From positions 696,204-760,203 of the forward strand of contig NZ_KB907450.1 of assembly GCF_000382045.1 (NCBI RefSeq): a stretch of 64,000 nt of DNA, written 5' to 3'. Position 1 is the stretch's first letter; each line of letters starts with the position of its first letter. The DNA comes from Variovorax atrisoli 110B (GTDB lineage: Bacteria; Pseudomonadota; Gammaproteobacteria; Burkholderiales; Burkholderiaceae_C). A model generated the notes under the pieces. The model was not told the DNA's origin and made no database searches. It saw only the letters and a program-made list of their open reading frames with translations. Both the position numbers and the translations under genes were made by a program. Positions 23,614 through 32,527 of the stretch are shown here, piece by piece.

Positions 23614-23628
23614 TGCATTCAAAATGCG
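23614..23628. promoter_or_regulatory. GntR operator 2, TGCATT-CAA-AATGCG
   Basis: Second copy of the dyad, one arm differing by a single base, 16 bases before the GntR start. The centre-to-centre distance to operator 1 is 66 bp, roughly six helical turns, so dimers on both could interact. One copy lies next to each divergent start, which fits control of both transcripts. Confidence 0.72.
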
Positions 23629-23644
23629 TTCAAGGGACAAAACC

Positions 23645-24364
23645 ATGACAGCTGAAATCATCGAAATCTCCAGGCTCGCACTGCACGACCAGGTGGCCGC
23701 GCGCCTGCGGACCATGCTGGTCGAAGGGCTCATCGCGCCCGGTGCCAAGCTCAACGAACGCGAGCTGTGCCTGAAGCTGAACGTGTCGCGCACGCCGCTG
23801 CGCGAAGCCATCAAGCTGCTTGCGGCCGAAGGGCTGGTCGACCTGCTGCCCAATCGCGGCGCGGTGGCCGTGAAGCTCACCGAGGCCGACGTGCTCGACA
23901 CCTTCGAGGTGCTCGCCATGCTCGAGGGCATGTCGGGCGAGCTGGCCGCCAGGCGCATCACCGACGAGGAACTCGCCGAGGTGCGCGCGCTGCACTACGA
24001 GATGCTGGCCTGCTTCTCGCGGCGCGATCTCTCGGGCTACTACCGGCTCAATGCGCGCATCCACACCGCGATCAACGAGGCTGCGGCGAACCCGGTGCTG
24101 TCGAACACCTACCGCTCCATCAACGCCCGCGTGCAGTCGCTGCGCTTTCGCACCAACCAGAACGAGGCGAAGTGGAAGCACGCGGTGGAGGAGCACGAGC
24201 AGATGATCGACGCGCTCTCGAAGCGCGACGCCGAGGCCATGCGCAAGGTGCTGGTGTCGCACGTGCTGCGCAAGCGCGACACCGTGCTGGAGCTGCTGCG
24301 CGCAGGCGAGATCTATCCACCCACCAAGCCGGCCAGATCGGCCAAGCCTGCCAAAGCGACCTGA
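23645..24364 (+). CDS. GntR-family transcriptional regulator, FCD subfamily
   Basis: A 239-residue regulator. The N-terminal winged helix (LHDQVAARLRTMLVEGLIAP, then LNERELCLKLNVSRTPLREA) covers residues ~8-75. The all-helical FCD ligand domain follows, with the metal/carboxylate-binding residues expected around MLEGMSGELAA, NARIHTAINEAA and HEQMIDAL. FCD regulators usually sense hydroxy- or dicarboxylic acids such as lactate or glycolate. It is divergent from the aminotransferase set and 5 bases upstream of the FAD/Fe-S dehydrogenase, so it probably controls both. The start at 23645 is chosen because the upstream ATG lies in the operator region. Confidence 0.9.
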   Translation: MTAEIIEISRLALHDQVAARLRTMLVEGLIAPGAKLNERELCLKLNVSRTPLREAIKLLAAEGLVDLLPNRGAVAVKLTEADVLDTFEVLAMLEGMSGELAARRITDEELAEVRALHYEMLACFSRRDLSGYYRLNARIHTAINEAAANPVLSNTYRSINARVQSLRFRTNQNEAKWKHAVEEHEQMIDALSKRDAEAMRKVLVSHVLRKRDTVLELLRAGEIYPPTKPARSAKPAKAT

Positions 24365-24369
24365 TCACC

Positions 24370-27300
24370 ATGCGCATCGACCCCGCCAGCCACATGCAGC
24401 CAGCCGGAACCGTTCTTCCGCCCAACGACACCTGCGAGCTGCTCGCGCGCCGCCTGCGCTCGCAGACTCAGGGCGAGGTGCTGTTCGACGAAGCCTCGCG
24501 GGGCCGCTACGCCACCGACGCGTCGATCTACCAGATCACACCCGTCGGCGCCTTCGTGCCCACGAGCGAGCGCGACATCGCGACCGCCATCGACATCGCC
24601 CGCGACCTGAAGGTGCCCGTGCTCGCGCGCGGCGGCGGCACGAGCCAGTGCGGGCAGACCACCGGTGCCGCGCTGGTCATCGACAACAGCAAGCACTTTC
24701 GCCGCGTGCTCGACGTGAACGTGGAGGAGGGCACGGCCACCGTCGAGCCCGGCCTGGTGCTCGACCACCTGAACGCGCAGCTCAAGCCGCACGGGCTCTG
24801 GTATCCGGTGGACGTGTCGACCAGCGCGCAGGCCACGCTGGGCGGCATGGCGGGCAACAACTCCTGCGGCTCGCGCTCCATCGCCTACGGGAACATGGTG
24901 CACAACGTGCTGGGCGCCAGCGCGTGGCTGTCGAACGGCGAGCTGGTCGAGTTCGGCACCGTCGGCTCGCTGGGCGTGCGCGCTGCAGGCATCGCGCAGT
25001 TCGTGCGCAGCCTCGCGCGGCAGCACCGGGAGGCGATCGCCGAGCACTGGCCCAAGGTCATGCGCCGCGTGGCGGGCTACAACCTCGACATCTTCGACAA
25101 CCAGAGCGAGCGGCCCTACACGGCCGACGGCAGCGTGAACCTCGCGCACCTGCTGATCGGCTCCGAGGGCACGCTGGCCTACACCCGCAGTCTGAAGCTC
25201 AAGCTCGCGGCGCTGCCCCGCGCCAAGGTGCTGGGCATCGTCAACTTCCCGACCTTCCATGCGGCCATGGACTCGGCCCAGCACATCGTCAGGCTCGGGC
25301 CCACGGCGGTGGAACTGGTCGACCGCACGATGATCGAGCTGAGCCTGGCCAACCCTGCCTTCAAGCCGACGGTGGAGACAGCGCTGATCGGCAAGCCGGC
25401 GGCCATCCTGCTGGTGGAGTTCTCGGGCGCAGACAAGGCCTTGCTGCTTGCGCAGCTGAAGCAGCTCGTCGAACTGATGGGCGACCTCGGCCTGCCCGGC
25501 AGCGTGGTCGAGATGCCCGACGAGGCGCGGCAGAAGAACCTCTGGGAAGTGCGCAAGGCCGGCCTCAACATCATGATGAGCCTCAAGGGCGACGGAAAAC
25601 CCGTGAGCTTCATCGAGGACTGCGCCGTGCCGCTGGAGCATCTGGCCGAGTACACCGACGCGCTGACCGAAGTGTTCGCCAAGTACGGCAGCCGCGGCAC
25701 CTGGTACGCGCATGCATCGGTGGGCACCCTGCACGTGCGGCCGATCCTCGACATGCGCACCGACGGCGCCGCGAAGATGCGCGCCATCGCCGAGGAGGCG
25801 AGCGAGCTGGTGCGCAGGTACAAGGGCGCATTCAGCGGCGAGCACGGCGACGGCCTGTGCCGCGGCGAGTGGATCGAATGGCAGTTCGGCCCCGCGCTCA
25901 ACGAGGCCTTCCGCGCGATCAAGCGCAAGCTCGACCCCATCGATCTTTTCAATCCCGGCAAGATCATCGACCCGCCGCGCATGGACGACGGCGCGCTGTT
26001 CCGCTTCGCGCCGCCCACGGCGCCCAAGCCGTACCGGCGCATCGAGCTCAAGCCGGTGCTCGACTGGTCGGCCTGGAACGTCAACGCCGACCCGGTGACG
26101 GAAGTGACCACCGCGCCCGGCAGCGGTGGCGACAGCACGGGCGGCCTGGCCAAGGCGGTGGAGATGTGCAACAACAACGGCCATTGCCGCAAGTTCGACA
26201 CCGGCACCATGTGCCCGAGCTATCGCGTGACGCGCGACGAGCAGCACCTGACGCGCGGGCGCGCCAACACGCTGCGGCTGGCACTGTCGGGCCAGTTGGG
26301 CCCCGATGCCTTCACCAGCGAGGCCATGCACGAGACCATGGACCTGTGCGTGGGCTGCAAGGGCTGCAGGCGCGACTGCCCGACCGGCGTTGACATGGCG
26401 AAGATGAAGGTCGAGTTCCTCGACCACTACAAGAAGCGCCACGGCCACACGCTGAAAGACAGGCTGGTGGCGAACCTGCCCGACTACGCCCACAGGGCCA
26501 GCCGCTTTCCCTGGCTGCTGAACCTGCGCAACAGCGTGCCCGGCGCCGCATGGCTGGGCGAGAAGCTGCTGGGCTTCTCGGCGAAGCGCTCGCTGCCCGA
26601 ATGGCGCGGCGACACCTTCTGGCGCGGCAAGGCCGGCGAGCCTGGCCTGTTCGTCGAGCGCGAGGTGGTGCTGTCGATCGCGCGGCGCGGCGGCAAGACG
26701 GCGGTGCTCTTCGTCGACACCTTCAATGGCACCTTCGAGAGCGAGAACGCATTCGCTGCCGCGCGCGTGCTGCAGGCGGCGGGCTATGTGCTGCACACGG
26801 TGGAGAAGAGCGGCGGCCACCACTGCTGCGGCCGCACCTTCCTGGCCAGCGGCATGGTCGACGAGGCGAAGAAGAAGGCAGAGGCGCTGATCGACGCGCT
26901 CTTGCCGCTGGCGCGCGCCGGCGTGCCCATCGTCGGGCTGGAGCCTTCGTGCCTGCTCACGCTGCGCGACGAGGCGCTGGTCATGGGTTTCGGCGAGAAG
27001 GCCGAACTGGTGGCCAGGCACGCGCTGCTGTTCGAGGAGTTCATCGCGCGCGAGCTGAAGCAAGGGCGCTTCGAGTTGCCCCTGAAGCCCGCCGAAGCGC
27101 CCATCCTCCTGCACGGCCACTGCCACCAGAAGGCCTTCGGCGCGGTGAGCCCGGTGATGGACGTGCTGAAGCTGATCCCGGGCGCACAGCCCGAGCTCAT
27201 CGAAAGCTCGTGCTGCGGCATGGCCGGCAGCTTCGGCTACGAGGCCAGCCATTTCGACGTGTCGATGAAGATGGCCGAGGCCAGCCTGCTGCCCGCCATC

Positions 27301-27447
27301 CGCGCGAAGCCCGGCGCCATCGTGGTGGCGGACGGCACCAGCTGCCGCCACCAGATCGGCGACGGTGCGCAGCGCGAGGCGGTGCACGTGGCCGTGCTGC
27401 TGGAGCGGCATCTGCTGCACGCCGACCCGGTGGCCGAAGCGGGTTGA
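24370..27447 (+). CDS. FAD-linked 2-hydroxyacid dehydrogenase fused to 4Fe-4S and CCG domains (YdiJ-like)
   Basis: A 1025-residue fusion resembling E. coli YdiJ. Residues ~40-260 are the PCMH-type FAD-binding domain (VPVLARGGGTSQCGQTTGAA, then TLGGMAGNNSCGSRSIAYGN). Residues ~260-540 are the FAD-oxidase C domain with HVRPILDMRTDG and GEHGDGLCRGEW. Two ferredoxin-type cluster motifs follow (CNNNGHCRKFDTGTMCPSY near 600, CVGCKGCRRDCPTGVD near 660), then two CCG cysteine-rich segments (HHCCGRTF, SSCCGMAGSFGYE). It should oxidise a D-2-hydroxyacid such as glycolate, D-lactate or D-2-hydroxyglutarate and pass electrons to the respiratory chain. It is encoded 5 bases after the GntR gene. Confidence 0.9.
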   Translation: MRIDPASHMQPAGTVLPPNDTCELLARRLRSQTQGEVLFDEASRGRYATDASIYQITPVGAFVPTSERDIATAIDIARDLKVPVLARGGGTSQCGQTTGAALVIDNSKHFRRVLDVNVEEGTATVEPGLVLDHLNAQLKPHGLWYPVDVSTSAQATLGGMAGNNSCGSRSIAYGNMVHNVLGASAWLSNGELVEFGTVGSLGVRAAGIAQFVRSLARQHREAIAEHWPKVMRRVAGYNLDIFDNQSERPYTADGSVNLAHLLIGSEGTLAYTRSLKLKLAALPRAKVLGIVNFPTFHAAMDSAQHIVRLGPTAVELVDRTMIELSLANPAFKPTVETALIGKPAAILLVEFSGADKALLLAQLKQLVELMGDLGLPGSVVEMPDEARQKNLWEVRKAGLNIMMSLKGDGKPVSFIEDCAVPLEHLAEYTDALTEVFAKYGSRGTWYAHASVGTLHVRPILDMRTDGAAKMRAIAEEASELVRRYKGAFSGEHGDGLCRGEWIEWQFGPALNEAFRAIKRKLDPIDLFNPGKIIDPPRMDDGALFRFAPPTAPKPYRRIELKPVLDWSAWNVNADPVTEVTTAPGSGGDSTGGLAKAVEMCNNNGHCRKFDTGTMCPSYRVTRDEQHLTRGRANTLRLALSGQLGPDAFTSEAMHETMDLCVGCKGCRRDCPTGVDMAKMKVEFLDHYKKRHGHTLKDRLVANLPDYAHRASRFPWLLNLRNSVPGAAWLGEKLLGFSAKRSLPEWRGDTFWRGKAGEPGLFVEREVVLSIARRGGKTAVLFVDTFNGTFESENAFAAARVLQAAGYVLHTVEKSGGHHCCGRTFLASGMVDEAKKKAEALIDALLPLARAGVPIVGLEPSCLLTLRDEALVMGFGEKAELVARHALLFEEFIARELKQGRFELPLKPAEAPILLHGHCHQKAFGAVSPVMDVLKLIPGAQPELIESSCCGMAGSFGYEASHFDVSMKMAEASLLPAIRAKPGAIVVADGTSCRHQIGDGAQREAVHVAVLLERHLLHADPVAEAG

Positions 27448-27515
27448 GCGGGCGGGCTCCTGCAGGCCGGCGGCGGCTGCCGCAGAATAGGCTTCGCCTG
27501 CCGCCCGCCACCGCA

Positions 27516-28751
27516 ATGCCGACGACGCTCGCCTCTCCAACCTCCATCTCCGCCCAGCCCACGCTGCGGCTGGCTTTCGCGCTCTCGATGGGCGCCGCTG
27601 TGTCGCTGGGCATCACGCGCTTCGCCTACGCGCTGCTGCTGCCGCCGATGCGCGCCGACCTGGGCTGGAGCTACGCGCTGGCAGGCGGCATGAACACGGC
27701 CAACGCGGTCGGCTATCTCGTCGGTGCGCTGGGCACGCCGGCGCTGATGCGGCGCTTCGGCGCGACGCGGCTGCTGGTGTTCGGCGCGGTGCTCGCCAGC
27801 GTGTTCATGGCGGGCAGCGGCTTCGTCACCGATGCATCGGCCTTGCTGCTGCAGCGCCTGCTGGCGGGCGTGGCCAGCGCGTGGGTGTTCGTGGCGGGCG
27901 GGCTGCTGGCGGCCCGGCTCAGCGAAGCCGGATCGGCGCGAGGCGGCCTGCTGCTGGGCATCTACTACGGCGGCACCGGCTTCGGCATCCTGCTGTCGGC
28001 ATTGCTCGTGCCGCAGGTGCTGCGAGCGGCCGCGGGCGTGCCCCACGGATGGGCCTGGGCGTGGTGGGCGCTGGCGGTGGCAAGCGCGGCGGCCACCTGC
28101 CTGCTGGCATGGGCGGGGCGTGCGATGCCGCAGCAGACGGCCGCGCCGGCGGCACCTGTCGCAGCACCGGGTTCGGCACCGCCGGTCGCACTGCACCGCT
28201 TCGGCTGGGCGCTCGCGGGCTATGCCCTGTTCGGCATGGGCTACATCGGCTACATGACCTTCGTGATCGCGCTGCTGCGCGAGCAGGGTGCCAGTGCCGG
28301 CTTCGTCACGCTGTTCTATGCATTGCTCGGCATCGCCTGCGTGGCGTCCTCGCGGCTGTGGGCGGGGCTGCTCGACCGGTATCGCGGCGGGCAGCCGCAG
28401 GCATTGCTCAACGGGCTGCTCGGCGTGGCGACGTTGCTGCCGGTGCTGAGTTCGGCGGCGCCGGTGGCGCTGATCTCCGGCGTGCTCTTCGGCGCGGTGT
28501 TCCTGTCGGTGGTGGCATCGACCACCGCGCTGGTGCGCCACAACCTGCCGCCATCGCGCTGGGCACAAGGCATCAGCGCCTTCACCATCATCTTCGCGCT
28601 GGGGCAGATCGTCGGGCCGACCGTCACGGGCTGGATCTCCGATGGCCCGGGCGGACTTGCGCGCGGGCTCGTGGCCTCGGCGATGGCCCTGTGGCTCGGC
28701 GCGGTGCTCGCATCGCGCCAGCATTCGCTGCAACGGGAGGCATCGCAATGA
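27516..28751 (+). CDS. MFS transporter, YbfB/YjiJ family
   Basis: A 411-residue permease with about twelve transmembrane helices. ALSMGAAVSLGITRFAYALL with LLPPMRADLGWSYALAGGMN is the hallmark N-terminus of the YbfB/YjiJ group of MFS proteins, whose substrates are mostly unknown. A central cytoplasmic loop is Ala/Pro-rich (about residues 205-225). The frame is open far upstream inside the dehydrogenase in another reading frame; the ATG at 27516 is where homology begins. Its stop overlaps the next start as ATGA, so it is coupled to the Ogt gene. Confidence 0.87.
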   Translation: MPTTLASPTSISAQPTLRLAFALSMGAAVSLGITRFAYALLLPPMRADLGWSYALAGGMNTANAVGYLVGALGTPALMRRFGATRLLVFGAVLASVFMAGSGFVTDASALLLQRLLAGVASAWVFVAGGLLAARLSEAGSARGGLLLGIYYGGTGFGILLSALLVPQVLRAAAGVPHGWAWAWWALAVASAAATCLLAWAGRAMPQQTAAPAAPVAAPGSAPPVALHRFGWALAGYALFGMGYIGYMTFVIALLREQGASAGFVTLFYALLGIACVASSRLWAGLLDRYRGGQPQALLNGLLGVATLLPVLSSAAPVALISGVLFGAVFLSVVASTTALVRHNLPPSRWAQGISAFTIIFALGQIVGPTVTGWISDGPGGLARGLVASAMALWLGAVLASRQHSLQREASQ

Positions 28752-29284
28752 GCGGCTTTGCATTGTTCGAAACCTCCATCGGCATGTGCGCGCTGGCATG
28801 GGGCCCGCGAGGGCTGGTCGGCGTGCAGTTGCCTGCCGACAACGGCGAGGCCGCCACGCGAGCGCGCATGCGCCAGCGTTTTCCTGACCTGCAGGAAGGC
28901 CCTCCGAACGAGATGGCGCAGCGCGCCGTCGAGGCCATCCAGGGCCTGCTTCGCGGCGGACGCGACGACCTGGGCCACATCGAGCTCGACATGAGCGGCG
29001 TGTCCGAATTCCACCAGCGCATCTATGCGATCGCGCGGCGCATTCCGCCGGGCCAGACCCGCACCTATGGCGAGATCGCCGAGGAGCTGGGCGACAAGGG
29101 CCTGTCGCGCGCCGTAGGGCAGGCCATGGGCCACAACCCGTTCGCGCCCGTGGTGCCATGCCATCGCGTGCTCGCCGCGGGCAACAAACCGGGTGGTTTT
29201 TCGGCGGGCGGCGGCGCGCTGACCAAGCTGCGCATGCTGGACATCGAGGATGCGCGGCCGAATGGGATGGCGTCGCTTTTCTAG
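28748..29284 (+). CDS. ogt: Methylated-DNA--[protein]-cysteine S-methyltransferase
   Basis: A 178-residue DNA repair protein. The active-site motif PCHRV places the methyl-accepting cysteine at residue 138. The helix-turn-helix region precedes it (RRIPPGQTRTYGEIAEELGD, then LSRAVGQAMGHNPFAPVV), and GGFSAGGGALTKLRMLDIE follows. It removes alkyl groups from O6-alkylguanine in a suicide reaction. No Ada-type regulatory domain is present, so it is the constitutive Ogt type. Translation is coupled to the MFS gene upstream through an ATGA overlap, an unusual partner for a repair enzyme. Confidence 0.93.
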   Translation: MSGFALFETSIGMCALAWGPRGLVGVQLPADNGEAATRARMRQRFPDLQEGPPNEMAQRAVEAIQGLLRGGRDDLGHIELDMSGVSEFHQRIYAIARRIPPGQTRTYGEIAEELGDKGLSRAVGQAMGHNPFAPVVPCHRVLAAGNKPGGFSAGGGALTKLRMLDIEDARPNGMASLF

Positions 29285-29304
29285 ACCGCTGGATCATCAG
29301 ATTG

Positions 29305-30528
29305 CTAGATGGCAGGCACCGGCAGCCGGTGCAGCGTCGCAATGCGCGACGCGAAGATGATCGCCGCCTGCAGCCCGAAGCCCGCGAGCGCCAGCAGCAG
29401 GCAGGCCGGTTCGCCCCATGCCGCGCCGACCATGCCGCCTAGCGCGGCGCCGATGGGGCGCGCACCCGCGTTGATCGTGAGAAACACGGCCGACACCCGG
29501 CCCAGCATCGTGGCCGCAGTCACGCTCTGGCGCAGCGTGGTCGACGTGATGACCCAGACCATCGGCCCCGCGCCGAACAGGAAGAACGAGAGCGCTGCCA
29601 GCGTCGCGGTCGGCACGACGAGCGTGGCGGCCATCGCCGCAGCGGCCAGAACGGCGACCGAAGGGCCGACCTGTATCGCGCGGCCGAATGGCAGGCGAGC
29701 CACCACGCGAGGCGTGAGCAGCGCACCGACGACCATTCCTGCGCCGTACATCGCCAGCGTGAAGCCGACCGCCTGAGCACCGAGGCCGAGCACTCGCACC
29801 GCATAGGGCACGTAGCCGGCCTGCAGCACGAACCAGGATATGTTGAAGACCGCACCGGTCGTCAGCATGGGACGCAACATCTCGTGCTGCCAGACGAAGC
29901 GCGCACCGTCGCGCACTTCCAGCAGCGGATGACGGCCGGCGGAGGGCTCGCGTGTCGCCTCGCTCAGTCGCAGCAGCAGGGCCACCGCTGCCGCCGACAG
30001 CACTGCGGCCAGGACGAACGCAGCGGATGCGCCGGCCCATGCGACCAGTGCGCCCGCCAGTGCAGGCCCGGCGGTGAAGGCCGCGCTGCGCGCCAGTTCC
30101 AGCCGGCCGTTGGCCGCCGCCAACGCGTCGCGCGGCACGAGTGCCGGCACCAGCGCAGGTGCCGCAACGCTGAAACCCACCGTGCCGACGGCTCCCAGGA
30201 ACCCCAGCACGGCGAGCAAGCCGATGCTGAGCTTCGACGCGAACACCATCGCCAGCAGCACGATCAGCGACACCGCCCGCAGGCCCTCGGCCCAGACCAT
30301 CAGTCGCCGGCGCGACATGCGGTCCGCGAGCAGACCCATGGGCATGGAGACCAGCAGGAAGGGCAGCGTCTGCACGGCCGCAAGAAAGCCGATCTCGCCG
30401 GGGCCGGCGCCGAGCGCCAGCACCGCGACCAGCGGCACGGCCGCAAGGCTCAGCTGTTCTGCGGACTGCGCGGCGAGGTTGGACCACGCGAGGTCGCGGA
30501 AGGAACGGGGCAGGGGAGTTGGAGTCAT
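29305..30528 (-). CDS. MFS transporter, enterobactin-exporter (EntS)-like
   Basis: A 407-residue MFS_3-type permease. SFRDLAWSNLAAQSAEQLSL, LPFLLVSMPMGLLADRMSRR and PALVPRDALAAANGRLELAR are typical of the EntS-like group; the last segment marks the start of the second six-helix half. Such proteins export siderophores or other hydrophilic compounds, but no siderophore genes are nearby. It is convergent with ogt (20-base gap) and lies 63 bases downstream of the LysR gene at 30592 on the same strand, so read-through from it is possible. Confidence 0.85.
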   Translation of the reverse strand: MTPTPLPRSFRDLAWSNLAAQSAEQLSLAAVPLVAVLALGAGPGEIGFLAAVQTLPFLLVSMPMGLLADRMSRRRLMVWAEGLRAVSLIVLLAMVFASKLSIGLLAVLGFLGAVGTVGFSVAAPALVPALVPRDALAAANGRLELARSAAFTAGPALAGALVAWAGASAAFVLAAVLSAAAVALLLRLSEATREPSAGRHPLLEVRDGARFVWQHEMLRPMLTTGAVFNISWFVLQAGYVPYAVRVLGLGAQAVGFTLAMYGAGMVVGALLTPRVVARLPFGRAIQVGPSVAVLAAAAMAATLVVPTATLAALSFFLFGAGPMVWVITSTTLRQSVTAATMLGRVSAVFLTINAGARPIGAALGGMVGAAWGEPACLLLALAGFGLQAAIIFASRIATLHRLPVPAI

Positions 30529-30591
30529 GCCCGCATCGTGCGGGCGGGAGGCGTTGTTGGCTGGCCGTTTCCGGACAAGCGAGCGTCAGCG

Positions 30592-31530
30592 CTACGGCTT
30601 TTGCATCGGCTTCGGCATCGGCTTGGATGCTGGCGACACCACCTCCATCACGAAGTCGATGAAGGCACGCACCTTCGCCGCCGGCAGGTGGCGTGACGGA
30701 TAGAGCGCATGGAGCGGGAGCCGCTCATCCGCCCAGTCGGGAAACAGGTCGACCAGTTCGCCGCTGTCGAGCTGCGGCTGGATGCCCACCGCCTTGATCT
30801 GCGCCACACAGATGCCGGAGAGGACCGTCTCCAGCACGGTCCCCGGATCGGTGAGCAGCAGCCGCCCCGTGGTCGGCACCTCGACGAGCTTGTGGCCGCG
30901 CTGGAACTCCCACGTGTACGGCTGTCCGGTGGCGGGGTTGCGCACCTGCAGGCAGGCGTGGCCGGCGAGGTCGGCCGGCTTCGCAGGGCGGCCGTGCCGC
31001 GCGATATAAGCCGGCGCCGCCACTGTGACCACGCGCGAATCCATCAGCTTGCGGGACACGAGCGACGACGAAGGCGGCTCGCCGAAGCGCACCGCGATGT
31101 CGAAGCCCTCGGCCACGAGGTCGCCCAGCTGGTCGCGTGCGATCAGCTCCAGCGTGAGCTCCGGGTACTGCGCGAGAAAGCGCGGAAGGTGCCGCGCCAG
31201 GAGCAGGCGCGAGGTGAAGGCGTCGGTATTCACGCGCAGGCGCCCGCGCACCGCGCCCGATGCGCCAGCGGCGATCGTGACTGCGTCCTCGATGCCGAGC
31301 ACCAGCGGATTGATGTTGGCGTAGAGCTGCCGGCCTTCGTCGGTGAGGCTCAGCGAGCGGGTCGTGCGATCGAACAGCCGTATGCCGATGCGGCCTTCGA
31401 GTCGGGCGATGGCGCGGCTCACGCCGGAGGGCGTCAGGCCCAGTGCATTGGCGGCGCTGGCGAAGCTGCCGCCTTCGACCACTGCGGCCAGCACGCTGAC
31501 GTTGGAGAGGAGGCGTCCGTCGAGGGGCAT
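30592..31530 (-). CDS. LysR-family transcriptional regulator
   Basis: A 312-residue LTTR with the winged helix in residues ~5-62 (LSNVSVLAAVVEGGSFASAA, PSGVSRAIARLEGRIG) and a co-inducer domain from ~90. The C-terminus ends in a short repeat KPMPKPMPKPMQKP-like tail encoded by a degenerate 12-bp tandem repeat, a likely slippage product outside the fold. It is divergent from the NmrA-like gene at 31661, its probable target, and a 23-bp dyad lies between them. Confidence 0.87.
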   Translation of the reverse strand: MPLDGRLLSNVSVLAAVVEGGSFASAANALGLTPSGVSRAIARLEGRIGIRLFDRTTRSLSLTDEGRQLYANINPLVLGIEDAVTIAAGASGAVRGRLRVNTDAFTSRLLLARHLPRFLAQYPELTLELIARDQLGDLVAEGFDIAVRFGEPPSSSLVSRKLMDSRVVTVAAPAYIARHGRPAKPADLAGHACLQVRNPATGQPYTWEFQRGHKLVEVPTTGRLLLTDPGTVLETVLSGICVAQIKAVGIQPQLDSGELVDLFPDWADERLPLHALYPSRHLPAAKVRAFIDFVMEVVSPASKPMPKPMQKP

Positions 31531-31536
31531 ATTTCT

Positions 31537-31559
31537 ATTCGTGATCAGATGTCATGAAT
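31537..31559. promoter_or_regulatory. LysR-type dyad ATTCGTGA-N7-TCATGAAT
   Basis: A 23-bp inverted repeat with 7 of 8 matching arm bases, starting 7 bases from the LysR start. The core TGA-N7-TCA contains T-N11-A (31542 to 31554), exactly as in the dyad at 19320-19336. The position over the regulator's own start region fits autorepression combined with activation of the NmrA-like gene. Confidence 0.6.
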
Positions 31560-31660
31560 GATATGCCGCACGGTCGCTTTACTCAAAGATGAGCCGTTCC
31601 TACGATTCGTCCCGTCGCATGCGTCATCACATCGAATCAAGTCAGGAACAAGGAACTTTC

Positions 31661-32527
31661 ATGTACGCAATCACCGGAATCACGGGCCAGGTCGGCGGCG
31701 CAGTCGCGCGCGCCCTGCTGGCCGAAGGGCAGCCGGTTCGCGCGGTCGTCCGCGATGAAGGCAAGGGCCGCCCATGGGCCGCACTCGGCTGCGAGGTGGC
31801 TGTTGCCGAGATGGACGACGCCCAGGCGTTGACGCGCGCTTTCTCGGGCGCGGCCGGCGTCTTCGTCCTGCCGCCACCGAACTTCGACCCCGAGCCGGGC
31901 TTTCCCGAAGTGAGGGCGGAGAACGCCGCGCTGCGCCAGGCGCTCGACACCGCCCGGCCGCGGCGCGTGGTGTGCCTGTCGACGGTCGGCGCGCAGGCGG
32001 CCCAGCCCAATCTGCTGAGCCAGCGCACGTTGTTGGAAGAGGCGCTGCGCACGCTGCCCTTCGCGATCACTTTCCTGCGGCCCGCCTGGTTCCTGGAGAA
32101 CCTGCGCTGGGACATCGCGCAGGCCCGCGAACACGGTGTGTTGTCCAGCTACCTCCAGCCGCTCGACCGCGCGGTGCCGATGGTGGCCACGGCCGACATC
32201 GGCCGCCTCGCTGCCGAACTCCTGCTGCACGAGGGCGAACTGCCGCGCGTCGTCGAGCTCGAGGGGCCGCAGCGGCAGACGCAGCACGACATTGCCGAGG
32301 CGCTCTCGCAAGTGCTGGGACGCCCGGTGCGCGCCGAGGCGGTGCCGCGCGAGAACTGGGGCGCGATCTTCCGCGCCCAAGGCATGCGAGACCCGGTGCC
32401 GCGCATCCAGATGCTCGACGGCTTCAACGAAGGATGGATCCGCTTCGAGGGCGACGATGCGAGCGTGCGCAAGGGCCGCGTGAGCGTGGCGGAGGTGATC
32501 CGCTCGCTGGTTGGCGAAGCCGCCTAG
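31661..32527 (+). CDS. NmrA-like NAD(P)-binding protein (atypical SDR)
   Basis: A 288-residue protein with the atypical-SDR dinucleotide motif TGITGQVGGAVA at residues ~5-16. It carries VRAVVRDEGKGRPW, which contains the arginine contacting NADP, and FLRPAWFLENL, where NmrA/HSCARG and quinone oxidoreductase QorB homologues also resemble one another. No Tyr-x-x-x-Lys catalytic pair is evident, so it may be a redox sensor or an NADPH:quinone reductase. The start at 31661 has an AAGGAA site; the extended frame upstream is in the promoter. It is divergent from the LysR regulator and shares a CTAG with the convergent LysR gene at its stop. Confidence 0.83.
   Translation: MYAITGITGQVGGAVARALLAEGQPVRAVVRDEGKGRPWAALGCEVAVAEMDDAQALTRAFSGAAGVFVLPPPNFDPEPGFPEVRAENAALRQALDTARPRRVVCLSTVGAQAAQPNLLSQRTLLEEALRTLPFAITFLRPAWFLENLRWDIAQAREHGVLSSYLQPLDRAVPMVATADIGRLAAELLLHEGELPRVVELEGPQRQTQHDIAEALSQVLGRPVRAEAVPRENWGAIFRAQGMRDPVPRIQMLDGFNEGWIRFEGDDASVRKGRVSVAEVIRSLVGEAA

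Noticed and set aside
24313..27540. Very long antisense ORF opposite the FAD/Fe-S dehydrogenase
   Set aside because: A high-GC shadow: His/Arg/Gly-rich with no motif, while the plus strand encodes a complete conserved enzyme.
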